From the NCBI GenBank assembly GCA_013398295.1, contig VZSF01003483.1:91433-155432 (forward strand): a DNA stretch of 64,000 nucleotides. The letters are read 5' to 3'. The number at the start of each line of letters is the position of its first letter. The stretch's first letter is position 1. This DNA is from Chionis minor (lineage: Eukaryota > Chordata > Aves > Charadriiformes > Chionididae). This document shows positions 40,001 to 53,500 of the stretch, one piece after another. The translations under genes and the position numbers were made by a program. The notes beneath the pieces were generated by a model. That model did no database searches. It saw nothing but the letters and a program-made list of their open reading frames with translations, and was not told the origin of the DNA.

Positions 40001-42559
40001 GCAGGTCTGCCAGCCTGCAGCCTCTCCTGCAGAGGCTATTCAGTGCTCAGCCCCCTGCCATCACTGATTACGGCTGCCTGCTGATGGAAGCAACGTGGTC
40101 GCTTATCCTCCAGGTCATCTGAGGGTGAGCTGCTTTTTTGCCAGAGAGCCCCGAGCAGCTCTCGGGAGCGCAGCTATTCCTGAGCGCTGGCTCTGCTGCA
40201 GGGGTTTGGAGGAGGAAAGCTTGTTAGCTCAGCCCTGAGCCGCAGGGTGTGTTTGAAGGGCAACGCAACAGCTCGTCACGAGAACGCGGTGCAAAGCAGT
40301 GGCTGCAGCCTGGGAGACCCAGCCCTGGTCCTAGACCTGGCCTCGGCATCTCCTTCGAAGAGATGCTGTTTGTCTCCATGTTGAAGTGGGATGAGGACAC
40401 CCATCTCCCTGGGAGCCACAGCGGCCAAGTGAGGTGTTCATAGACACCATGGATCTGCTCCCCTACAGCCTCTCTTCTCCGTGCATCCCTCTGGGTGAGT
40501 GCTTTTGGGACATGTATGATATAGTCATACCTCAGGAGAGGAGCTGATGTTGGGGTGCGCTGATGGACAACTCCATCCCACCAGACCCCAGCACCTGGCA
40601 AAATCTCCTGCCTCCCTGCGTTGTCCACCACAGGAGGATGTCACAGGCTGTCAAGCCCAAAATTTCAAGCTGGGGCAGCCAGGTCCCTGCAGAACTGGTG
40701 AAAATCTTTATAAAGTGGAACAAGGTATGAAGAGATGCTCACCTACAGCCAGCAGACACAGCAATGATGGGCGTGTTATTACAACTCCGTCCCAGCAATC
40801 CCATCTTGGCCCTGTGCAGCCCCTCAGCTGTTTGTCCTGGCAGACAGAGGGGCAAGAAGGGGCAGTGAGAGTGCAGGTCCCAGTGTGGGGCAGAGGCAAG
40901 AGATGGCAGTAGTATGAGAGGAAGGATGAGGAGCTGGGTGGTGGCATGAGAAGGCAGGAGTAGGTATCCCATGGGTGTTCCACTCAGCAAAGCACGCAAA
41001 ACCCTCAGTTGCAGATGAGCAGCTCCCTGTTGGCTCTGTACCACCACAGGGATTGATTTGGCCTCCATTTGTGCTGGTCATGCAATTTAGGTGGAAAAAT
41101 GTAACTAGTGCTCTCCAACTCGTGACTGCGCAGTGACCCAGGCACCTGAGGACTCACTCAGCAGGGGTGGCAAATGGGAAACTGGTCTTCATTTGCAAGG
41201 CCCATCCTAGTCATTGTTTTGCATTGCCTCACTGAAGCCATCAGTGCCCCAGAGCGTGAAGAAGGTGGGCTTTTACTTTTCTTCAAGCTTTTCAGCTTTT
41301 TGTTGCTTATGGTATTACATACCTTGTCCCTGGGCATCATCTGGGCATTCTGGGGCAGTGTCCCTCATTGCAGAGCCTGGTGGTATTTGCTGCAGTGGCA
41401 AAGGTAGGAAAATTGGCATGATGTGGAGTAGGAAGAGACGCAGCTATGAGGGCCAGGGGAACAGCTTGAGATTTGGCACATTCCTGTAAGTCCTCCTGAG
41501 CCACTGCCAGAGCCTGACACAGCCTTCCCCAAACAGCCGGCCGGCGTTGGAAAGGGCTGAGGCTTCCTGTGGAGACACAGAGGGCAGCTCCCTGCCTGGG
41601 AGATCGTGTCTGTGCCATTGTAAAACGCATCCCAAATGCACGGCTGTAAAAAGCCCTTTGCTTGTGGACTTCACCTGCGTGTTTCCTGACGCTGGGTGCG
41701 CCGATTTACAGACCTCCGTGTCCCTGCATGCCCCGATCGAAACCATCGTGCTGCTCCCAGCTGTTCCCAAGCCTCTCCCCAAATCATGCTCGTGCCACAT
41801 ACCAGCCTCCTCCGAGAGAAAAGAAAGGGAGACACCTGCGCCGGCAGGCAGGCCAAATAAACGGCCCTTGCTCAAATTAATTTGATCGGCTCAATGGGGA
41901 ATTGTTTAAATGAGAGAAGGGAAGGAACCGCCGATGAATAAAATGTCTTGCTGCTCACAGTGATGGAGCTGACGCAAAAGGATTATTTTTATCCCGTGGA
42001 GAAAAGGAAGAGAAGGGCCCTGTGAAAGAGAGGAGAAGAGAGGCTGCCTTACAGTCCCGCCGGCTGTGGGAGATGCGGCGGTGACTGCAATCAAAGCAGC
42101 TCCGAGGTTCTCCTGGAGCGAAGCTGTTACGCTCCAATTCACTGACTGTTTCTGCGAGATGGGATGCCAGACGCCAACAGTGTGAGGCTGTCTTAGGGCA
42201 AACATCCCCTGCTCTCCGCTACTGCCACATCCCACCAGGGAGCTGCCTGTGATCCCACTCCGCAAAATTCAGGGGGACTTCTGAGTTCTTCTCCCCCCAC
42301 AGGGTCCTGGTCAGTGCAGAGACCTATCCTGCCTGGGCAGTGGTGGTCTTTCTCATCTCCAGGCTGTTGGGCTGAAATCCCCTTCTCATTATCCCCGAGC
42401 CCATGTCCCGTGGAGCTGTGCCCTTGCTGCATGGTGTCCTGTGGGTGCAGCTCTCCCGCTGCCCTCCCTGGCACAGAGGGATCCTTTCACGTGCCTGGCT
42501 GTGATGCTCCCATTTCTCTGCAGTGGCACAGCCGACCGTTTCACAGCACCACAGGAGTG

Positions 42560-43260
42560 CCAGGTCCCATCCAGGTGATTATCCCTCTAACCCCAGCCCT
42601 GACGACAGAATGCTCCCTCCTATATTTGTGCAGGTAACTGTCCCTGCTCACAAGCAGTATCTTGCATTTGTTCATGTTCAATCACATACTGGTTTTCCAG
42701 GTCGCATCTCCGGTCCAGCAAAGTAATTTCAAATTCCAGTCCTGCCTTCCTGGACACCTGCAGCCTTCCCGTCTGTCCCAGTGTCCATGCACTAACAGAA
42801 ATGCTGACCAGATCTCTTCCAGACCACAGAGCTGAGTGCATTTCACACAACCGATCCCTCTGTGCTGACAGCACTGAGTACTGCTATTCAGCTGGGTCTT
42901 TTACCCACTTTATATGGATCTTTTGCCTCACTTGAAGATCAGAATATCAGGGTATGCAACGGCAAAGTCTTCCTGAGGTCGACATTAATGACTTCTGTGT
43001 CTTGCCTGTCCACAAGGTCTATTATCTTGTTGCAAAAAGAAATCAGATTAGTTCTGCGTGACTTCTTTGGTACAAATCTGTATTAGCTGTGATGCATCTC
43101 CTCTCAGGCACTTACAGGTTGTTGGCTTGTTCCACTCATCTTTTGAAGACTGAAGTTAAACTGAAGGATCTGTGACTTTTTTTTAGGTTTGTTTTTTTTT
43201 TTTAGGATAGCTATTGCATTTACCTTTTTCAGCTTTCTGATCCCCATCGTCCTCTGTTAT
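42560..43260 (-). repeat. degenerate CR1/L3-like LINE relic (reverse transcriptase part)
   Basis: Read on the - strand, the segment near 43,010-43,070 encodes NLISFCNKIIDLVD. This matches the conserved stretch before the YLDFSKAFD motif in CR1/L3-type reverse transcriptases. Neighbouring blocks follow in the order expected for a reversed CR1-like element: a short TGAAGACTGAAGTTAAACTG block near 43,150, and TTTACCCACTTTATA near 42,900. Stops and frameshifts make it non-coding today. The limits are rough, and the similarity was judged by eye from memory of the family. Confidence 0.55.
43177..43203 (+). repeat. T-rich tract
   Basis: Two T runs (T8 and T12) are separated by AGGTTTG. They lie inside the LINE relic and may mark a small insertion or replication slippage. 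Confidence 0.65.
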
Positions 43261-43979
43261 TCCCCAAGACAAATGCTTCAGATTAAGGCAGTTAAGTTGA
43301 GCCAACGTGAAGACAGCTGCCTCCCCAAGGGGCTGGGGCTGTTGTGGCCAGGATGGTCTCAAACACCATAAGCAAGCCAAAGTGTATGGGCACAGATGAC
43401 ACCCTTTATTAGGCAAGCAAATATACCTGGGAAGAAAATGCATGTGCCCTAAAGCTTGTCTTATTCTTCAGTTATATATTAGTCGAGCTAATAAAATGCA
43501 TTGCATCTCCCTGCCAGCCTGTGCCATCTGGGTACGTGCTAACCTGAGCCTTGCTCAGCCAGGGCAGTTGTCTCCCCACTTGGTCGCTGGTATCGGCTGT
43601 GATATCCTGAGGACTGGGGATTGCAGGAAAGGGGAAAGGTTCCTTCCCAGCAGTGCAGATGGAACATGGATGTGAGCACTGCTTGGTCCTTGCTTTCCTA
43701 TTTGTTTGCCTCCTCTGACTTTGTGATGATGATATTGACTTGCTGTCAAAAGCCAGGCACCAGCACCAGAATGACCAGAAACTGCTTTGCAAATGCAGCT
43801 GTGAGACGGGAGGATCCTCAACCCTCTCCAGGATTAGGTCTCCTACTTTGATCTACACTGAAGGAAACTGTTAAGCCAGGAAAAAGAACTGAAAGGCTCT
43901 CATTTTATTTGGCCTGGTCAACTGAAGGACACTGAGTGGAAGTGCAGGAAATTAATAATTTATTGTCTTTCATCTCATT

Positions 43980-43995
43980 AAAAAAAAAAAAAAAA
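43980..43995 (+). repeat. poly-A tract
   Basis: About 16 A in a row follow CATCTCATT in the intron. No recognisable retroposon body precedes it. Confidence 0.7.
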
Positions 43996-45837
43996 GCAAC
44001 AGCCTTTGCTGCATGGTTAGAGTTTGTAATAGAGCAGAGCACAAGGCTGATGGATTGGGTTTCAATTACCACTGCTTGTTCAAGAAGAAAAGCTGTGCGA
44101 TGAAATCACTGCAGCCCAAATGGCCTCTGCAGCCTGGGGGCTGGGAAACTCAGGCTGCAGAAGGAAAGGGAAGCCCAGCCTGAGAACCCTCTGTTCATCC
44201 ACTGCCATGAGGACAAAGGCAGGGCTGTGGAGGTGCTGTCTCGCTCGGCCCAGCCTCACAGGGTTTCCCAGTCTGAAGCATGGGTCTGAGTTCTGCTCTC
44301 ACAGTGGGAAGAACCTGGGGTAGCACCGGCTTCAAGTGCAGTTCCTGAGGATAGAAATCCTGGGGTGGCTGTAGGGGACAAAGACTCGCAGAGGGATCTG
44401 TCATCCCTTCTGCAGCACCAGGGGAAACTAAGTCACTTCCATCTTGCGTATGTAGAGAAATTTGGTTTGTCAACATGCTTGTGCCCTGCTCGTAGCTAGG
44501 GATGTGCTGCCAGGCACGATTTTTCAGAGGCTGGTGCTGTAGGCAAAGTCTTCTCCAATCAGACAGATCTTCATTTTGAGTCAAGGTTAGTCTGAGCTTT
44601 AATTCAGAAAAGCAACAGGAAAATGGGACACCACCATTGCCTACCTGCAAAGGAAGAAAGAGAGAGGACTTATCAGAGAAAGCTCCAGCCCTTGGTTCCC
44701 TTATCTCTGAAACAGCTGTACAGTTGTGGTCATGGGCTGAGCAGGATCTTCCAAGACCAAGGCAATTGTCTTCTCCCCTCCTCTTTGTCCTTTGTCCTTT
44801 CCCCTTATCCAGCTTGGACTCACCAGGAGGGGTTCGGTGGGGAAGGTACATCCTGTGTCCCCGTGGTTCACGGTGCTTCACAGTGACAGTTTTTGCCTTC
44901 TGCAGGCTGCAGAGAAACCACTGTCTATACCTTGTCCCTGCTCCTCCCTGGGAGTGAGTGAGCCCCGGCTTAGTAAAAGGCTTGGGCAGGCTGGGCTGAA
45001 AGGTGTTACAGCAGTGCCACACGTTACGTGATGTTTTTGAGGGAATTAGAGGAAACTTAAACATTGCAATTAAGCTGTTTCCCCTGCTTCAGAAGTAATT
45101 GCTTGTCTATCAACATGAGACCTCTTAAACACCACCACACTCCCTATGCGCTTACTACTCTGTGGGCTTTCAACCTTGCTTGGCAAATGCTGCTTAACTC
45201 AAGCCTGTGATAAACCTGTTGCAAGATATTATTTATAGCCTGAAAGAATGGTTCAACACGGTCTTTCTCTTAAAAATAAATACCCTGTTTGAAAGAAAAA
45301 GCACGACACAAAACCTGCATGGATTCAGCTAAAGGGAGCTGGGACCAGCAGATCTTTAAAGGTGACTGTAGGCAGGGGTCTCTGCCTGATAGAGATGAGT
45401 CTGGCAAGGTTCAGCAGGGTATTTTTGTGACGCAGCTCCTGTTGATAGTGCTGGCAGTGTCAGATGTGAGCGTGGCTGCGCCAAGACAGCCTCAGAGGCC
45501 AACCCAGATGACTCGGTACCACGGTGTTGTTTTAGCGATGCCCATCAGAGCACAGCCAGAAGCAAGGGCGCACGGGGTGGATGTAAACCCCACGCAAACC
45601 AACCTCGGAGCTCCGGGGCTGCACCCTGGAACTGGAGATGCTGCAAGAGGCTTGAAGGTTGTGAAGGAAAGTGTGAACTCCCAGCGTGGCACTGAGCCGA
45701 ACACAGAGTCTGGCTGCCTCACTGGGGTAGCTCAGAGCAGGAGGGAAACCGGGGCCGGGGGTTTGGGAGCAGCATTAGCAAATCTACCACCAGCTGCAGT
45801 GCTCACATGCAGGGTAAACACTTCAATGGAGGTGACT

Positions 45838-45872
45838 GATTAATTGATTGGTTGGTTGGTTGATTGATAAAA
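45838..45872 (+). repeat. short (GATT/GGTT)n low-complexity repeat
   Basis: Tandem four-base units GATT, AATT, GATT, GGTT, GGTT, GGTT, GATT, GATA run for about 35 bases. This is a small imperfect microsatellite. Confidence 0.7.
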
Positions 45873-47074
45873 AACGCGAACAAAGTCTGAAAGGAGCAAG
45901 AAGGTTAATTTAAGGTCTGGGAAATATAACTTCAAGGAGCTTTTTAGGACCTCACAAATAAATTAAGTGATCTCAGCCTAAAAGCACTGGCATAGGAAGG
46001 GATTTGCAACTGTGGAAGACTCTTTAAATTAGCAGAAAGAGATGTAATGGGTAAAGTACACATATTTCGTGTGACACTGGCTTGTCTGCATCCCTCAAAC
46101 TCATTCAGGTCAAAACTTACTGCCTTTTACAAAGATATGCTTTAGCTCCAGGAGGAGTCATTGGTGTGATAAGTTTACTGACTGAGGCTGTGTGAATCAT
46201 AACAGTTCCTTGTGGGCTTAAAATCTGTTAAATCTACTTCTGCTTTTGATCTTGAAATGATCTGGGACTAATGGGCGGCATTATAGACAGAGATTCACAG
46301 CTTTTATAAAGAGGTAATCGCAGCTTGGAACAGGCCAGGTAGCTGTATATGAAAAAATTTACAGACTTCTGAACTCTTCAGTTCTCTTGATTCTGGCTTA
46401 TTTATTAGCTCATGTATTAAACAATCAAACTGTAAGCATTCAGAGACAGCAAGGAATTACAGTAACAGCGAGCATGGGTTAGCATTAAGTCAGTGTTATC
46501 CCTTTTCTGCCATTGAAATAAGCCTAGTGGGAAAAGATGTACTTGCCCAACATGCCTGGGATTATATAAGCTCCCCTCTTATGTCAGGTTGGAGCTTTTC
46601 CACTTGTCAGTACACATGGCAAAACAGTCACCACTTTCTGATCCCTGTGGTGCCAGGTCTCACAGACTCTTAGTCCAGCTTCCTCCTTTGTCCTCTAGCC
46701 GTCTGCCTCAGGATCCCACTCTCCATAGGTTTTCTCCAATGCTCCCTGGCTGTCATTTTTCACTGGGAGACCTTCTTCCTCTCTTTACCTCTCTAATACC
46801 AATATTTCTGTACAGCTTCCTCCACCTTTCGATATCCTGGGAGGAGGGTGCCGGGGAGCTTGTCCCCTCTTACAGTGTGCCAGCATTCCCCAGGGACTGG
46901 GAATTGCCCTGTTGAGGGCTGGATTGCTCCACAGCATTCCTGACACTATGTGTGATGTATGGTTAAGAGAACATTCACTTAGAAAAGCCATATGCAATAG
47001 AAGTACAACAACAGAGTAGGGTAGAGCTCCGAAACTCATCCTTCAGTTTACACTTGGTGGTAAAGGGCATCCTG

Positions 47075-47511
47075 CAATCACAGAGCCACAGGCACATTCA
47101 GGTGGGAAAGGATGGTGGAAGATTTTAGTCCAACCACCAGCTCAAAGCAGCGACAGCCCTGAGGTCAGACAACGTCACTCAGGACTTGGACTCATCTTGA
47201 AACTCCAAGGCTGGAGACCCCACAACCTCTCTATGGCCCTGTTCCAGTGGCTGACTGTCAGTTTCAGGAAAAATTGCCTTATGTCATGTTGGAGGCTTCC
47301 CTGTTTCAGTTTATAGCAGTTGTGCCTCATTCTCCTGCTGCATGTCCCTGTAAAGAGCCCAGCTCGTTGTTCTTCATGTCCTCCTCGTCATTGCTAGCAG
47401 GTTCCTGTTAGGCCACCCAAAACCATCTCTTCTCCAATCTGAACAAGCCCAGCTCCCTTAGAGTGTCCCCAGTGTAAGTCCACCAGTTCCTAGCCATCTT
47501 GGTAGCAGGCT
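47075..47511 (-). repeat. CR1 LINE fragment, minus orientation
   Basis: On the + strand the segment begins with the reversed CR1 end (CAATCACAGAGCCACAGG). It continues TTTAGTCCAACCACCAGCT, ATGGCCCTGTTCCAGTGGCT, TTCAGGAAAAATTGCCTTAT, TTCTCCAATCTGAACAAGCC and CAGCTCCCTTAGAGTGTCC. This is the order of the reversed CR1 3' region over about 430 bases, moderately diverged. It is inserted opposite to DNAI1. Confidence 0.9.
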
Positions 47512-50500
47512 GTGCTATACACAGTCTAGTTTATTAACATCTCAGTTCAGTCCTTGGACTGCCTTCTGCCTCTCTTTCCATAGGTGAAACAAGAACCCTC
47601 CTATCCATTAACGGAAAATTAAGACTTTTTACAGTCTGTTTTTCATCATCGGGGCAGAGAACAGAAACACTGAGCCAGCCCAGCTGCTATGTCCTTATCT
47701 TATTTCTTTCCTCCCTAGAAAGCTCCTTTACTTTTTTCCCAGTGCCTGAGGATGTGGCACCGCATAGCACTAGGGACAGGAGGTGAGAGGGGTTCACCCT
47801 CTTGGCTGCCTCCCACCTCCCAGAGCTTCTTTCATTAACACTCACCTACTGTTTCTTAATTAGCACATTCTGGCTTGGAGCTGCCTGCCTGTGTCGCAGC
47901 CTTCTGGAGAAAATATCCTGAAGCTTCATCTATTGTATGACAGGAAATATCAAACACTTAGGCTTCTTAATAAACTGACAGCTACTCTTATGCCACAGCA
48001 TTGCACGGGGGCTGAGTGTGGTTCTCGCCCTCAGCCTCTGTAGCCATGCTTGGCTTTACCTGTCTCTCCTGAGGGAATCTACTCCTGTGGTTGTGTACTT
48101 GCCTTTCTTCAGACTTTTGACACGAATCCACATGGCAAGTGCATGGCTGAGCTAAGCCAGGAGATTGCAAAGGTTACGCCAGAAGTGTGAAGAGTAACAG
48201 GCTGAAAAATCACCCCAAAAGAGCAGTTTTCAGTGGGATAGCTGGGATAATGTCTCCAGATTTATTTTGGGGGCTGGTTGGTGTCCTCACTGGCATTTCA
48301 AATTTCCCATTCATTCCTTGGATGATCTAGCAGAGTCCACTTACAGTCTTGAGACACCCTGGTGGCTTGATCCTACTTCATTGCAGAGTCTGGATGAAGT
48401 TCCTGTGGTGCCAGGACTCAAAATTCTGTTAATGAGCCCAACCCAGTTCGTAATCCCATGTCTGCAACATGCTGGGATTCCAGCAGGGAGTGAGGTGAGA
48501 CTTTGTCTCATCTTGTGTTCACCACAGTAGCGTCCAAGCCCCAGATGGTTGTATAGGAAACGTTGCATTTGCCTATGGTTAAATTAAGGATTGCTGGAAT
48601 AAATCAGCTCTGTTACAGGTTCTCTGCTGCTCTCACTGGATTTCTGGATCATTTACAGATGGTTGCTGGGGAAGTTAAATTACGAACAATAACCATTCAC
48701 AATAATCCAGGCTTCTTAAGGATTTTACAGGCTGGGAAGAGGCTGGCACTATTTCCCCAGTTACCTCCTTCTCACCTTCAGAGCAACTGTACCTCTCACT
48801 TAGGGATTTTATGCATCTTTATGGCAAACAGGGTGTTAATGAAAGTATAATTACTGGAATTAAATTTGGATTTAATTCTCTGAGCACAAGTGGCCCCTTT
48901 CTGTCTTTCTTTTGTTTTCTGCTTGGTTGCCAGCTGTGAAAATATCTCTTTTCAGGATTGGTCTTGATGCCGAGGCACTTGCGCAGTGCCAAGCGTGGAG
49001 CAGCGCAATGGGCTTATCCCCTGCTGGGCCACATTTCACCCAGCTCTCAAATGATGCTGAGCACTCCCCCGCAGTGAGGGGGAAGAGCATGATCAGCAAA
49101 GTGCCTGGAGAAAGCACCATGTCTTGGCACTTGTGGTGTCTGCGTCTCACAGCACTTTACCCACAGGATCCACATAGTTCACTGTTTTTCAGGAGAAGCA
49201 GTGTGATATAGGGTGAGGCAACATTACTTCTACAAAGCAATTGCTGCCACTGTTCCTCTAGGTCAGTTTAGGCATCTCCTCCATGCTGGTGGAGAAGAAC
49301 AACTTTGATTATCATCTTCAGGACTCTCAAAACATCACCAGGTTCTTGATCAGTCTTTATTACTGCCTCCCAGATCTGTAGCTGGAGAACACGTCTGGAT
49401 TTCAGGCAGCTCCTCACACCAGGACGATACCAGGAGGATCTGTGTGTGGGCTGAGATCAGAACGAAACCAAGAGAGCCTGGGAAGAAGTGAGCCCTCCTG
49501 AGATGGTGATCTGACCATGGTGGGGGAATCTGCAACCAGAACTGATATCCAGAAGTGTCAAGATCTCTGCCATCTCCACAAGGAATTACCTCCTCCGGGA
49601 CAAATGCGGGCTGTTTGCCTGGCAGCATTGCCCCAGCCATGTCCTTCTGTCCCAGCAGCAGCAACACAAAGAGTGGGGTGAAGATCAGGCCATGTTTGCT
49701 GTTGTGTTGAGGCTTTCAACCTCAGTAAGGTGACAAGCTTTGTACCGCTGTTGTTCTCTTAATGTAGCAGATACGTCCACTTAGTGCTAGGCATGTGCAT
49801 CAGCTTCAGTTAACCTCTGCTAACAGGTTCCCTCTAGTCCTTAAATCTGCAATTAATTGTCAGAAAGTTGCTCCTGCCAGCTTGGCCACTGTCTTCCTGA
49901 AGCTGTCAGCTGCTGGTAAACCTTCTTCCATCTTTGGTACCTGTGGGACCTGCTGAGCAATGGAGAGATTACCTTGGGACATGCTTACCTTAAGGACCTT
50001 AATGGCGTTTACATTGTTTTCTTTGCAGCCTGCCTTTATTTTGCAATACTGTATTGCAAAGAAGCTCCGTTAGTTTCAGCAGCCAGCTGAGCAGATGGGT
50101 TTAACTGGTCTATGGCACTGAAGTAATTACATTTTGGTACAACAGAGGCACAGCAGCAAACATGTAAAATTAATTCAGGTGCAGCATCCTGGTCAGTGGC
50201 TCAAAGCAAAGAGCATTTTAGTGGGGCCATTCCTGGCCACACTGTGTGCTGTTGGCAGCATAGACAATCACTGGGAATATATCCCTCTGGTTTCCATAGG
50301 TGATGTTGGATTGGCTTTTCCCATGGCCAGTTACATCAGATATGTATTAGCATCAGAGGGATTGATTACTGCTTGCGTCTCTCTTCTGATTCTCTTGTAA
50401 TTAAAACAGCAATATATGCATGAAGCAATTAGATTTTAATAATGCTTTTCTAAACAGGATGTCAAGGAGCTTAGTACAAAGACTTGGTCTGGAGCCAGAT

Positions 50501-53500
50501 CAGCATCTTAAGACAGGATTGGCATTAAAATGACTGTGTTCCGCCTGGACAGCTTACCCCAACACAGGCTCTAGACCTGCTTTTTACTCAGAGCACACCT
50601 CATCTTCGTCCGCAGGCAGGACCCGGCAGACCCCACGTTCCTGGGTGGCAGGGCCAGAGCGAGATGTGGGTGGGGACAGGTCACCAGTGCATGTGGAATC
50701 AGGGTCTGCTGTTGGGTCAGGAGCAATCCTAAATCCAGCCCTCTCTCCATCCCCATTGCTGAGTGCCAGGGAGACAATATTCAGGTCTGCCCTGGGTTGC
50801 TTCCTGCAGAGCAGTCAGTGATCGGGTCAGGGCAGATCTGCTCACCACTGGAAGTGCCTCCCAGAAGGAAGCAAGGTGCTCCATGGGTGCCCATGTCCCA
50901 GGGCAGTACAGCCTGAGCTGCCTCCCAGCACATCGCTGGCTGTCTCCTGCCTTGTTTTATCCTCTCTGCTCCTGGCTGATAGGCAGTTCTTGCACCCTGC
51001 ATTGGCAGTCGGGCCAGGATGAATCCTCCGCACTCAACAGCTCTTACTCAGGCTTAATGGGCAGCCCGGTGGTGCTGGGTGACTGTGAACATGAACGGAG
51101 AGTGTGTAAGACAACCCCAGCATCACTGCGGGCTGCACGGGCTCAGAGAGGGGTTCCAACAGGCAGCGACGAGCATCCTCCACCAAGCAGCTGGTGCTAA
51201 GCCTGTTTTCAGGAGAGGATTGACACCATCAAAGCTGTGAGACAGGAGCTCCCAGGGCAATGGGGCACCGAGGTGGGTTACAGCTGAGCCTTGTTTGTCT
51301 CTGGGGCAGGAAGGGATTTCTCAGCTGCTGCAATGGGGTCGGATCCTGGGGAAAAGCAACATCTCTAGCTGCAGGATTTGCCGTGCTTGTCCTGTGTCCA
51401 TCTTCTCAATGACCCCTCTTAAGCCCTGATTTGCATGCTGCAGTGTAACTCTCGTAGCTGATGCGATTTAGCGTGACGTCCCACATAGTCCAGGCTAATA
51501 GTGTGTCTGGTTTCCAGGCCTGGGAGTGTTTGTGCGGCATTTATCATTTGCCTGGCCGTTTCCTGTGCAGCAGGTGGAGAGAAGCTGTGCGAGTCATTTA
51601 ATTTGTGGCAAATGGGAGACATGGTCTGAAGTAAACAGGATGCACTTCAGTGAGGATGGAGGCAAAATAGGAGGAGAGGGAAAGGAGATGGGAATAATCA
51701 ACCGAGAAGGTGGACAGAAAAAGATTTCTCTTGCCAGAAGGGATCTGCTGTAGCAGAGGTGTTGTACTGGAGAGAGGTGAGCAGGACACGTGAGCTGATC
51801 CTGCTGTGCTGCTTAGCAGTGCTGAGGTCTCAGCTCCAATTTGGGGTACGAGGCTTGAGGGATGTGAGGAGCAGGAGAGCAGCAAGGACACAGTGGCCAG
51901 CTGAGAGGCTGGAAGCAGGGCGATACGGAGAGGTGTGCACCCCTGAAGAGGTTCTGGGCTGTCAGGGTAAGGAAGGCAGTGCTCTGAGCTTACAAGCTGG
52001 CAGCAAAAGGCTTAGCTTTAGTTGAGTTTCAGTGGGTGTGAGCGGGATGTGCTGGAGGCCATCACTAGGAGATGGGTGAGCAGCACTGTCCCCAGGGGTT
52101 TTCAAAAGAAAAGGCCATGCAGGTGATGGCAGCAGAGCGTGACAATCCGCCGCTTGGGGCACGTTGTGCTGGGCACCCTAAGGACTGGGTCAAGTGCTGG
52201 ACAAGCATCTGTCAGAAGCAATTTAAAAGTTCTCACCCACTGTGGGTGAGGGCAGACGAGCGGACTAACCCCCCCTAGCCCCGCTTCAGGTGAGGCTGTG
52301 ATTTTAATGAAACCTACACAGGAGAATGTGTTGTTGAGACAACGCAATTGTTCACACAGTTGAAATATTTAGTGCTATTTCTGGAGCGTCCCTGAGTTCA
52401 AGTGCAGTTGTGGAGAACAGGAGAGAGGGGGAGAGCACTGTGGCCTGACATTAAATTGCAGACTGAGCTCTTTCAGTAAGCAGAAGGGTGTCAGTAGTAA
52501 TACCTCTTTCATTCCATTAGCATTTAATGTTATTAAATATGGGGCATCTGCAAGTGAAGACATTTGTTTTCACTTCTATTTATAGAAAAACTTAGTTTCC
52601 GGTGTACTTGTATTTATCCAGACTGAAGTATATCCACAGACTCTCATGTTAGCAGCAAACAACAATGTACTTTCTGTGCAAATATTTTTATGAATTATAT
52701 TAAGAAACTGGCATGACAAAAGCTTTAAAGTGCGGTGTTAAGAGAGAAACAGCAGCTGGACTTTCTTAAGACAGTTTTAAAGGTGATTACAGAGGGTATA
52801 CATATTTCAACAGTGATGGCTGGAGAAAGAGGTATTGGAAAAAATTGCACCTTCTTAAAATATAATTCTACAACTGCAAATGATCTCTCATGAGACCCTA
52901 CGTTCTGTGAGATAACAGCAGTACCGAAGTGTTGCAGGAGCTGCATATTCGCATCCATGTTTGGTTGCTTTTATTAAACTCTAATCTGTAACAGCTTACT
53001 GAGCTGTCATTCAAAAACTCTAAAGTAAACCTGAAGTAAGAAAAAAATAAGAGCTGCTGCGTGATAAAGAAATGTTACTGGGTGGCTGATGGTGCTACCT
53101 GCCAGGTGCCATCAAAGGCTGCAACTTCAGACTGCCGATGTCCCTGCACACCACAGGGCATCTCCTTGATTTTTTCCCTTTGGATGGGTTTGATGTATGT
53201 GCCCACGGGTGCTGTGTCTGCTGCAGCCGCTCACTGCAGGACTGCCAGCCCAAGTACAGAGGTGCCACAGATACGGATTCTTGTGGTAGGCACAAGAGCT
53301 AGGGAAGCCTGCTCATCTTTAGCGTTGTTTAGGTTGCATTGAGATTTGGTGTCTGGGTTGCGCTGTAATTGCAGCAATGTTTGAAGTTGAGCTGGACGCC
53401 AAGGTAGCATCCTTTTAGTGGTTTGTATGGACAGTCTCAGCTAAAACCCACTTCTCGCTTCCTTCCTTGCTGCCACGTGGGTCTGAGAGATCCCACAGCT

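Noticed and set aside
41174..41407. 77-codon frame with hydrophobic stretch as a small membrane protein
   Set aside because: There is no conserved motif and the starting context is weak. Hydrophobic runs arise readily from T-rich intron sequence.
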